Source: Pseudocercospora fijiensis CIRAD86
Lineage: Eukaryota > Ascomycota > Dothideomycetes > Mycosphaerellales > Mycosphaerellaceae
Direction: 5' to 3'
Length of the DNA stretch: 64,000 bases
Assembly: GCF_000340215.1 (NCBI RefSeq)
Contig: NW_006921532.1
Location: forward strand, 8,933,409-8,997,408
Below the pieces are notes generated by a model. The model was not told the origin of the DNA and ran no database searches. It saw only the letters and a list, made by a program, of their open reading frames with translations. Within the stretch, counting starts at the first letter, position 1; every line of letters begins with the position of its first letter. The position numbers and the translations under genes are program-made. Shown here in pieces: positions 1 to 9,367 of this stretch.

Positions 1-1919
1 GGGCGTCCAATGCGGAGACCTCCAGTCGCGCGTCGCTTGGCTGGTCTCTCGTCGTCGTCAGAGAACGCTGGAGAGGTCGAAGGAGGAAGCCTCGGCCTGA
101 AATGTCGTGCGGGTGAAGCAGGCGCACTCTGCCCGGTCCGAGCGTGCACGGAGAGAGGCGGGAGCTGGACGGGATCACTTGTGTCGTCGTGCAGATGCGG
201 CGATGGAATGCTCAGCGGCGTTGCAACATCCGAGATATCGAGGGAGGCGATCTTCAGTGGCCTATTGGCGCATCCAGGCTGACCGCTCAAGAGGCTGCAT
301 TCCAGTTGCAGCGGTCCAGCGCCAAACTCGTGATCGGCCAACAGTTGTCGGAGAACAGCAGGTAATTCCTCGCTGATACGAGAAGACAGGTCCCGGGCCA
401 AGTCATGGACATCCGGTGTTGTGGTCACGTTGCCAGCCATTCTGATCACGTACGAAGGCCGAAAGGCGAGTGAAGAGGCATTGTCTGGTCGTTGCGTTGG
501 AAAGGCCCGGCGCTGCTGTGATGGCTGGGCGCGCGCGTTCCTCCGTGAGGAGAGATGGAGGTGCACTGCTCGAGGTGGTCGAGCTTACGCCATAGAACAA
601 ACCTAGAACTAATAGTCTAGTTCTAGGCCTTGGCGCTGCCGAGGAAACGCCGGTTCCCGTGCGGAACACCTGGCAGCATCACTGTTGCCAACTCCGATTA
701 CAACAACAACAACAACTCCTTCTCACGCACGGCATGGCATGGCATGGCGTGTTCCAGATCAACCACATTATCATATGCGAAAGGCCCATCAGCGCAACTC
801 CCGGTCTTCGACGCGCAGTCTATGACTTATTGTGCTCCTATCTGCCAAAAAAAGAAAAATACAAGTCTAGGGCCTGGTTTGGAGCCAATTCACACCCGCG
901 CTGTGTCAACTGTGACGCTCCAGGCCAGTCGACGATACCGCAATCGCAGCCTCAGTCGAGACGATCGAGCGCTGACTCTCCCTCAAGCAATAGTAGCATT
1001 GACTTTCAGCCCATTTGGTCCCATTGCACACTGGATACACGCCACCTGGGCGTCTGTATAGAAGAGCTTCGTCACACCAGCGCTCCAATGTTCTGCTGCG
1101 GGCACACGTAGAATGGAGTGGAAGGCCAAGTTTTACCGACATTTTGACATGTGCCTAGACCGGGACGTAGCGCACGCATGAGCGTGCTCGAGCACACCGG
1201 CCGAGAAGAATGTTCATTTGAGCGCCCTGCATCGTGCCGTAACGCCGACGACACCCGCCCACAGATAAAACCACCCCGAAGATGCTAGGCCCACCGAGCT
1301 GCTGCCGAAAAAGTTGTTCTACTGTTTGGATTAAGACTCCCTGTAGAGTCCAGACTCCAGAACAGTCGTTGATTTCCGCATGCAAGCGTACGACAAGACC
1401 GCGTCTTAGCACGATTCATGAGCCATAAATGCTGTGTTCGCTGGCCGACGCAATTTGACGAAATAGGATCCGACTCTGACCATTGACGGGCACTGCAATT
1501 ACACCCTCTCGTCCACCTGCTCTACCAATGACAGCTGTTCGACCATCCCTTGCTTCCAAATCGGGCCTTGCCGCAGGCTCGGACCGCCACTGAATATGCT
1601 CTAGGCCACCAAGTTGGGAACGCTGCTGGTCGTACTCAGACTAATAATACCAAGCCTCGAAGCGCGTGCCTGAAAGCTGCGAATGCTCTCAGAGCCGAAT
1701 GCCTTATCGAATGACTCTCGCTCGATCTAGCCTGCTGCAGCGGCACAGTCGTGTACAAGGAATCCAAGACGTGCGTGTGGTCGCATTTTCAGCTTGCGCA
1801 ACATGGCGAGATTGTTTTATTGCCAGTGCTTTGCCGTAATATTCAGCTCCAATCTGACCAGTCATTTCCTGCCCTACCAAACATTTTCAACTCGTCTGCA
1901 TCAGTCAGAACAAGTTCCG
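1..1919. other. Upstream non-coding region, no gene recognised
   Basis: No reading frame here resembles a known protein and the short open frames overlap on both strands without splice logic. It contains a 26-bp palindrome (602-627), a short CAA run near 698-713 and a GGCAT run near 731-748. The part next to 1920 is presumably promoter and 5' leader of the Rua1-like gene. Confidence 0.5.
602..627. repeat. Perfect inverted repeat, 10-bp arms
   Basis: CCTAGAACTA (602-611) and TAGTTCTAGG (618-627) are exact reverse complements separated by ATAGTC. It could be a protein-binding dyad, a hairpin or a transposon footprint. Nothing around it decides between these. Confidence 0.6.
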
Positions 1920-3053
1920 ATGAGCTATACCTCCCCAAGTTTCGAACCGTTCGAGGATTGGCAGGCTTGGACCTCGTCCCAGGGAATCTGCACGAACAAC
2001 GAATATCCGCGAATGAGCTTGGACTCCAGCATGTCAGGGCATGTCTCCGAGACCTTTGGCGACTTTGCTCGGCCCATGAACATCGCAATTCCGCAAGAAT
2101 ACAACATGAACGTATTGGAATACCATCGAGATTCGATGTGCTATAGTAGCGACATTTATGGTGGACCTTCTCCGCCGGCTTCGCGGCACTCCACCAGCTC
2201 TTCTGGATGTTCGTCCTCGGATCATTATGGCTACGATGTCCATTACTCATATCCTGCTCAGAATGCCCCGACTTTCGACGCGAGATTCACTTCGCGGTCG
2301 CCTCAAGACACCACCTCAGTGAGCAATCCGGGACACGCTGCCTGGCCCGGATTCGTAGAGGCTCCCACGGATCAGAGTGAGATCTCAAATCCGTACCCGT
2401 CTCGAATACCAAACATTTCGTCGTCCAATGCATCGTTCTCAAGCTCTGCCCCAGCAACCATCAGTAGCTTGGACTTCAGCAGCCTCCGATCAGATCCACC
2501 AATGAGCACATCTCAAGAACAGCAGCAGCCGAGAAGGCAAAGTCCGAGATTCTCTGGCGACCAGTACACAGCAACTTGGGTGCGTGGTGAAGGTTCCGAT
2601 CGTGCTGGTTGGTGTGGCGTGTGCTCGTCCTGGTGAGTTCTCGGCGCCTCAAGCAGTCGTATATCCTTCTAATACCTTGCAGGCACAAGCTGAAGGACTC
2701 TGCTTACTGGTATCACATGCATTACTCGCATGGTATCAGGTAAACCAGGATCACCCAAGGCATCATAATGTATAAGATCTTGCTGACCTTGCATTGACAG
2801 TTGTGCCACCGGCAAACCTTTCAACGACCCGGACGACTGGCGGCGCGCTCATGGCGCTATCGGCTACGAAGCACTTTGCGGCGGATGCTCTCAGTGGGTA
2901 TACGTCGGTCGTAGCGAGCGCTGGCATACGCCATACTACCGGCATGCCTACAAATGTTTGATGAGAAACAAGCCTCTCATCGATCGATCCCGCTCCATTG
3001 GCAAAAGCACCTCGCCACGAAAGCCGCAGATCAAGCACCTCAAATCGCTTTGA
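1920..3053 (+). CDS. Rua1-type zinc-binding transcription regulator
   Basis: Likely nuclear transcription regulator with the C-terminal zinc-binding domain of Ustilago Rua1 (DUF4451 family), the activator of the ustilagic-acid glycolipid cluster. Exons 1920-2632, 2683-2739 and 2801-3053 join in frame to 340 residues. The first 230 or so residues are Ser/Pro/Tyr-rich and low in complexity. The last 100 hold the domain: a CGVC pair, then HKLKDSAYWYHMHYSHG split over exons 1-3, then TGKPF, a CGGC pair, W.TPYYRHAYKC and a short basic tail. Both introns have GT-AG ends, and the second has a CTGAC branch-like motif. The ATG at 1920 was chosen because the preceding in-frame sequence looks like leader; an upstream in-frame start cannot be excluded. 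The domain assignment is from family knowledge; the target genes are unknown. The next gene downstream, same strand, is an MFS transporter. Confidence 0.85.
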
Positions 3054-3608
3054 TTGAGCGGATCGATGCGCCCGTCCGCCATTGCACCTCACATTCTCCA
3101 AGCATATTCAGCTCCTCCTGAGCCCTTCTGTAAGCGTTCATCATTGCGATCGGCGGCTGTCTCAATACTGTTGATGTTATCTGATTTATTGACGACGATT
3201 GACGAAGAATTCTAGTTAGCGAAAGCAGATAATCGAACAACAAATTTTAAGCATTTTCTTTACGCACTTTCCTCGCTTCACCTGGCCTCTCCTCGTCTCA
3301 CCTGCTTCCCTTCTCGCAATACTTACCCAAGGATTTCGCGGCTCGTGGTTGGAACAAGGATTGTGAGGCACACATTTGCGGATGAATTCAACCGGGCCCA
3401 TGGGGAAATCGTCGGCTTCTCCAGATTCGCTCTCCCGCAGAGCTTGACAAGACCGATTGTGGATTCTCGCGTTACCACGATGTGGCGAGTCGATCTGGTT
3501 TGGCGTATGACTTGCACGTGAAGAGGGAGTATTTCTTTTTCGCTTGGTGCCGTCTTCACTTCGTGTTTCTCATTGCATTCCTTGACCTTCCCATAGCTGT
3601 CAGTCGTC
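3054..3608. other. Intergenic, pyrimidine-rich promoter region
   Basis: No gene seen. A CT-rich stretch at about 3255-3315 and the sequence up to 3608 probably form the promoter and leader of the MFS transporter. Confidence 0.5.
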
Positions 3609-5630
3609 ATGGGTCGTCGATATCTGGGAGGCAGTGGAGATACTCTCACCGTTTGGATCTCAATGTAAGAAAAAAAAAAGAAAGACTCCTACGTGAGCAA
3701 CAGTACTAAAGCAACGATCCCTACAGTGCTGCAAGCACAGTCCTCATCTTCTACGGTAAGCCAAATCAACACAACCTCCATCATAACGACCAACAAAGAA
3801 CTCACTGACTTTTTTTTGTTTTTTTCGCAGGCTACGATCAAGGCGTCTTCGGCAATGTCATCATATCCGAGAATTTCCTCGAAACCTTTGGACACCCTTC
3901 GGCAGATACTCAAGCTACAATGACCAGTATCTATAATATCGGGTGTTTCGTCGGAGCCATGTCCACCATCTTCACCGGAGACTGGTTGGGTCGACCAAAA
4001 CAGATTCTGGTGGGGAGTACGGTGATTGCTGTGGGAGCTGTGATTCAGACTGCGAGTTATGGTGTGCCTCAGATGATGGTAGGGAGAGTTGTGGCGGGCT
4101 TGGGAACGGGGATGAATACTGCTACGGCTGGCGTTTGGCAATCGGAGACTAGTAAGGTGAGAAGAGAGAGAGAGAGAGAGATCAGAAATCTTTCGATGCA
4201 TGCAAAGGATTGTATGGCAATGCTGACGCGTTGGTAGATGAGGTCGAGGGGCAAGCTGGTAATCATCCAAATGGCCAACTGCATTACTGGCTTCAGCATC
4301 TCGAACTGGTTGACACTGGGCTTCTCCTTCGCTCCACGAGACGTGGCGTGGAGGTTTCCTCTCGCATTCCAAATCTTCTTCACGCTCTGTATCTGGGCCA
4401 TGTGTCCATTCCTGCCAGACAGTCCGAGACTGCTGATCCGCAAGGGTCAGTACGAGGAAGCCAAAGAAGTTCTTGCGGCTTTGCAAGGCCATGGAGCTAC
4501 GCCAGAGAGCCCAGATGTGCGAGCGCAATTCGATGTGATCAAGGATATTCTGGACCGCGAGCAAATGCAGTCGTACACCTGGTGGCAGCTTGTGAGTGGT
4601 CGTGGACCGGCTGGAGTGCTGAGGAGAATGATTCTCGGGGCTTGGATGCAGGCTATGAACCAGATTTCTGGAATCAACGTGAGCTTTCCAACCAACGTCC
4701 GTCCATCCTTCTTGTGGCCAGCTAACATGGGTGTAGGTGACGAGCTACTACATGAGCTACATTTTCATCAACGCTCTGGGTATCTCTGAGCTTCTGGCGA
4801 GAATTTTGGCAGCTTGCGGCTCAGTCGATTACCTGATCTTTGCTTGTCTTGCATACTTCGTCATCGAGCGATACGGTCGGCGCAAAGTGATGATGTGCAG
4901 TGCTTTGGCGTGCTCGATCTGCTGGATTGTCATTGCGATTGCTACAGGCTTGACTGAGAAGGGCGGAGACAGCTATGTCTTGGGCTCAGTGGCAGTAGCG
5001 TTCTTCTTCGTAAGTGCTGCAGTGAAGCGTCTATGGGGAATACCAGAAGCTCACAACGATAGGTCTTCTTTGCGTCGTTCGGTATGGGAGTACTAGGCGT
5101 GCCCTGGCTATATCCAACAGGTACGCCCATCACATCCTGTGCGAATGATTTTCTTGCTGATAATAAGGTGTCTTGCAGAGATCAATGCCCTCGAGATGCG
5201 AACGAAAGGCGCAAGTCTCGCGATGGCCACGAACTGGATATGCAACTACGCCGTTGTCCAAGCCACGCTTCCTGGGATAGCGAATCTTGGCTACAAATTC
5301 TGGATAGTTTGGGCAGTAATTTGCTTCGCTTTCATCCCCATCACGTACCTGTTCTATCCAGAGACCGCCAATAGGACGCTAGAAGGTATGATATTTACCA
5401 TACTGTTCTTGAACCCGTCCCTTGACTGACATCAAACCCCAGACATTGATCGTTTCTTCGAGACCAAGCCTGGCATTATTGTCTGTAATAACACCCTCGC
5501 GACTCAACTGGCCAGGCCGCAAGTATACATAGAGCAGGATGACCGCATTGCACAGGCTGCTGAGACTGTTGATTGGCACCGTACAGAAGAAAAGGCGGAA
5601 GGCAATGTGGTCATCGAGCGCCTGGATTGA
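3609..5630 (+). CDS. MFS sugar-porter family transporter
   Basis: Plasma-membrane proton/sugar symporter type of the major facilitator superfamily; the substrate cannot be told from sequence. Eight exons join in frame to 525 residues: 3609-3664, 3727-3755, 3831-4156, 4238-4678, 4737-5009, 5063-5120, 5179-5385 and 5443-5630. Family marks are MGRRYLG at the N-terminus, YGYDQGVFG in TM1, DWLGRPK in the TM2-3 loop, PDSPR and KGQYEEAKEVL after TM6, QISGIN in TM7, ERYGRRK in the TM8-9 loop and PETANRTLEDID after TM12. About 12 hydrophobic segments are visible and the length is normal. The third intron holds a GA-dinucleotide run. The PESPR and PETKGR motifs occur as variants (PDSPR, PETANR), common in fungal paralogues. 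Its 3' end faces that of the phosphatase gene, 185 bp away. Confidence 0.92.
4165..4181. repeat. GA dinucleotide microsatellite in an intron
   Basis: A short run of GA repeats just after the donor site of intron 3 of the MFS gene. Likely length-variable; no function inferred. Confidence 0.6.
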
Positions 5631-5815
5631 GCTCGAGATCGATGACTAGACTCGCGGCGAGGGGATTTCATGCAGCTGTCGCGATCGCTTTCCAAAAAGA
5701 TGCGATTGAAGGACAATGATTCAGAATGTGATCTGCATGCAATGTAATCATCTATCAGTATTCGGGTCTATAGCAAACTTCTATCATGAGCCTTCACTTT
5801 GCTTGTCATTCTCTT

Positions 5816-7011
5816 TTAGCCAAGAAGATCTCCAAGCTGATCGACGTACGCGCTCGGCACGACTGGAGCGCCTTCAGCTAGGAAATCCTCTTTCTTGGTG
5901 ACACCTGTAAGCACAGCAAGAGTGCCTCCCAGCCCGCCCTTGATGCCAAATTCAATGTCGGTGTTGAGACGGTCGCCAATCATGCAGGCCTTTTTGCGAT
6001 CGAATTGGAACTTGCCCTCAACAGCATCCATCATGGCTTGACTTGGCTTGCCGAGTGACAGAGGGTCATTCCCTACTGCTGAAACAAGCGGAGCGCTCAT
6101 AGAGCCCGCACCAGGGTACAATGATCCGGCGTTTGGAAGGGTAGAGTCGATGTTGGTTGCGAGGAACCTGGCGCCTTTGCGAACGTACGCAAATCCGAGG
6201 GAGTACTTGTAATAACTGGGGTGAAAGTCGAGGCCAGTGAGGACCACCGCGACGTCAGGGTCAAGCCCTGAGCCATCAGCGATGCCCTTGAAGTCGGCAT
6301 CTGTCATGTCTCGTCGATATGCCGGGTCTGTGCCGCCGCAGTACGGGATATTCTCGCTCTTCAATTCTTGCTCTACGCCCGATTCACCAAGGACGAAGAC
6401 CTTGTTCCTCGGTGCTTGCAGCTTCATGATGCGTGAAATGTAGATTGCTGCGCTGTAGCTCGACCCGAAGACTTCTTGCTAGCTCGTTGTCAACTTCACC
6501 GAGATAAGTGCCATGGATTCGTGCACAATCATACTTCACTTGCAGTGATTCCGACTTTGTCAAACTTCTTCTTGTAGTCGCTGCGTGATTTCGTGCTGTT
6601 GTTTGTCACGAACACGAGCTGCTTGCCTACAGTGGCTATGAGCATAATCACAAGCACGTCTCGCCGACAGCGATGTGCTTACCTTTCTTTCGCAGCATAT
6701 CGATCGTCTGAGGCACATTGGGGAAGAGATGATCTCCAGACCAAAGCACGCCTATCCTTCACGCATCATCAGTCTCAATGTAGCCTTCTCAATCTCCACC
6801 GCTTCGTCTCTGTGCCAATCCAGCTCTTGCCTATGTCGCTCTCTCAGAGCAAAGGGTGAGATCGAGGCGTACCATCGCAGTCAAAGAGAAACGTCTACGC
6901 GATTCAGCCAGTGTCTACTTCTTATCTTTTCATCGCTGCTCTTACGTCGAATTTGTCTATGAAGGCATCGATACCAGCCTTGTCGCCGGTCAAGTACTGC
7001 GGCTTTGCCAT
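5816..7011 (-). CDS. PHO13: Pho13-type HAD phosphatase (4-nitrophenyl/phosphoglycolate phosphatase)
   Basis: HAD-superfamily phosphatase of the Pho13/PGP group, which in yeast and mammals removes phosphate from 2-phosphoglycolate and other damaged side-products of glycolysis. Five exons on the minus strand (7011-6946, 6894-6873, 6751-6683, 6626-6535, 6478-5816) join in frame to 303 residues, the usual length. HAD motif I is FLFDCDG (nucleophile Asp and second Asp), split by introns. Motif II is FVTNNSTKS, and a motif III/IV region is MIGDRLNTDIEFG near the C-terminus. EVFGSSYSAAIYIS supports the last splice. The ATG at 7011 has A at -3 and matches the usual family start. An in-frame ATG at 7125 would add 38 residues free of acidic residues, resembling a mitochondrial presequence. 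Cdh1 lies upstream on the same strand. Confidence 0.92.
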
Positions 7012-7519
7012 TCTCGCTGCGGTCACCGAGTTCTGAATGTATGCAGCTAGAGGCACGGGCTGGGATAGAAGGGTTGAGGTTGGGAAGTGCGCATTCAGTA
7101 GAGGCCGAAGCCGAGTCAGTAGCATGGAGGAAGAAAAGTTGTCGGCGTATGGCTCGACATCGGCGGTTGAGCTTTGGCGTCAGCTCCGGTGCATCAAGTC
7201 GTGGGCGGAAAAGCCAGTATACATAACATTTGGGCGGTCAAAAAGTTTAGAGATATAGACAGACTTGGTTCTGTATAGCTTTCAGCCTGTACTTCCGATT
7301 GAGACGGCTACAATGCCAAGAGCTGTCTCCAAGTGCTCTGTGAGTCCACAAGTCCTCCAGCGCCCCTATGCTACCAGTCCATGCAGGTACAAAATGCGCT
7401 CAATGTCATAAAAGGTCGTAAAGTGCGGGCCAGGAAGTAAAAAGTTCCTCCAACCACGCGATGCTCTCATGCTCGTGCCGAGCTCTCCATCAACGAGCGC
7501 CAAAATCAATCTGGATCAC
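7012..7519. other. Intergenic between Pho13-type and Cdh1 genes
   Basis: Holds the possible 5' extension of the phosphatase (to 7125) and the 3' flank of the Cdh1 gene. No separate gene seen. Confidence 0.5.
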
Positions 7520-9367
7520 TCATCGTATAACGCCCCATTCTCCAACGATACCACGCTTCGCCTCCTTGTTTGGCTTGTTGAACACGTCCCAAAATCTCAA
7601 AGTCTCGTCTCCCGCTCCCGTCACAATGATGGCACCATCCGGGCTCATACTCAAGTAGAGAACACGATAAGTGTGTCCCGTGAGGCTCACAACCTGAGTC
7701 ATGCTCGGATACTTCCAAATGTTGATGGCATGCTGGGAATATCCATGTGTGCTCACAAGTTCTGATGTGCGCTGAGAGAATAGCAAGTTACAGACCTGGC
7801 TTCCTGTATCGTGCGAGCTCAGAAGATGCGGGTTCGGCATAATCGGCGAAACCGAGGGCTCAGGTAAGGGTGAAGTCGACAAGCCAAGACCGAGATTTGT
7901 CTGCTCGACCGGTATTGATCTCGACGCTGAAGTTTGGGCGGTAGACACGGTGTTCCAGAATTTGATGCACCTATCAGCAGTTCCGCCACCAGACGCCAGC
8001 ACGCCACGTTGATGCGGATTCCATGCAATGGCTTTGACAGCAGCCTTATGGCCGCCTTCTTGTTCGCCCCATCGATGCTGCCATCGCTCGTCCATCTTAT
8101 CCCAGATGAATATCTTGTTATCGTTGCCACCTGAGGCTAGCTGCTCGGTTTCTGAATTCCACTTAAGACCACACACTTCCTGCTTGTGTCCGGTGAGTCG
8201 ACGAAGATATTGAGCCGGTAATCGTACATCTCGGTGTAGTATTGATCGATCGCGGGATCCAGTAGACAGAATATGGGCATTCCACGCCAGACTGCTGATT
8301 CGCGCGCTATGCCCAGTCATTGTCCTCAGGCGCTTCTGAGCGACAGTGTCCCAGATATGGAGCAAGCCTTTCGAAGTGCCGATCGCCAAATGCGTCCCGC
8401 GCTGTATCCAGCTGACGCTCGTCACGCTATCGCCGTCTAAAGAACACAAAGTAGTGACTTTACCGGTCTCCCGACTCCACAGGTAGACCGAAGGACCCAG
8501 CCCAACTGCCAGAACATCGTTGGAACCCCAGTCGACGAGATTCAGGTAGAAATCATCTGCCAGGTCTGGCGCATCCAGAACTTTGTAGGGAACCTTGCTG
8601 ACTGCGCGAGGAGTCTTGCGAGGTGAAAGCAGCATTGTCTGTGAAGAATGCTTGACCGGCGATAGACTGTAAATTTCAGATCTTGCGTTGACGTTTGGCC
8701 CTCTCTCGCTTCGTGATATGGATCTTGGGGTCAAGGAGACTTGCTGGGTTGGACCGTACGAGAACAAGTTTTTGTGTGGTGTAGATGGTGTGAGGGATGC
8801 TCCTGATATGTTGGCAGTCGCCGCGGAATTTCCATTGGTGACCGGTGGCGTTTGGGCTCTTGAGCCCGTCATGTCGTTGATAAGCTGTGGTATCTCGTTG
8901 TCGAACATCTCGGATCGGAGGATGGTGGAATATGTGCGGTTCGCATCCATCTTCTGGAATTGGATGTCGCCCGGTGTCTTCCTTCTCAGCTTCGAGGGCG
9001 TCGCAGGCGATCCATCGTCATGGTGTAGACTGTAGCTGGCGGAGAGGTCCTGGCCTGAGCGGTTTGGAATGAAACGGTCGCTGGCTTGCAGCTTTTGGCG
9101 TTTCCGGCTAGGGCTTGCCGTAGGAGAACTGACTCGCCGCTGTTCATCTCTCTTGATATTTTGGAGTGCCTTGTTTAGTTCGACGGGATTGACTGGCTCG
9201 CTGTCGCTACGATATGTGCCTGGTCTTTGCACATTGACCTGCGCTTCGCTGTGTGACCTCTTGCCAGTGACCGTAGGCGGAGTCTTACTTCGAGGAGGCG
9301 ATAGCGGGTGCGTAGGGCCTGCATCGGCGGCAGGTATGTGAGCTGCGGCGGACGCTGAGGAGTCCAT
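7520..9367 (-). CDS. CDH1: APC/C activator Cdh1 (Fizzy-related, WD40)
   Basis: Substrate-recruiting activator of the anaphase-promoting complex in late mitosis and G1 (Cdh1/Hct1/Ste9/Fizzy-related). Intronless; 615 residues from the ATG at 9367. The N-terminal half is Ser/Pro-rich with S/TP sites, typical targets for CDK inhibition. The C-box DRFIPNR is at residues 97-103 and calls for APC/C docking. KVPYKVLDAPDL and DDFYLNLVDW open a seven-blade WD40 propeller from about residue 285, with SRDRSILHRDVRLP and SGGNDNKIFIWD in the middle. The protein ends in Ile-Arg, the IR tail that binds Cdc27-type subunits. KVLDAPDL and the propeller sequence favour Cdh1 over Cdc20. The frame stays open upstream of 9367 without another ATG, so this start is preferred. 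Confidence 0.95.
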   Translation of the reverse strand: MDSSASAAAHIPAADAGPTHPLSPPRSKTPPTVTGKRSHSEAQVNVQRPGTYRSDSEPVNPVELNKALQNIKRDEQRRVSSPTASPSRKRQKLQASDRFIPNRSGQDLSASYSLHHDDGSPATPSKLRRKTPGDIQFQKMDANRTYSTILRSEMFDNEIPQLINDMTGSRAQTPPVTNGNSAATANISGASLTPSTPHKNLFSYGPTQQVSLTPRSISRSERGPNVNARSEIYSLSPVKHSSQTMLLSPRKTPRAVSKVPYKVLDAPDLADDFYLNLVDWGSNDVLAVGLGPSVYLWSRETGKVTTLCSLDGDSVTSVSWIQRGTHLAIGTSKGLLHIWDTVAQKRLRTMTGHSARISSLAWNAHILSTGSRDRSILHRDVRLPAQYLRRLTGHKQEVCGLKWNSETEQLASGGNDNKIFIWDKMDERWQHRWGEQEGGHKAAVKAIAWNPHQRGVLASGGGTADRCIKFWNTVSTAQTSASRSIPVEQTNLGLGLSTSPLPEPSVSPIMPNPHLLSSHDTGSQVCNLLFSQRTSELVSTHGYSQHAINIWKYPSMTQVVSLTGHTYRVLYLSMSPDGAIIVTGAGDETLRFWDVFNKPNKEAKRGIVGEWGVIR

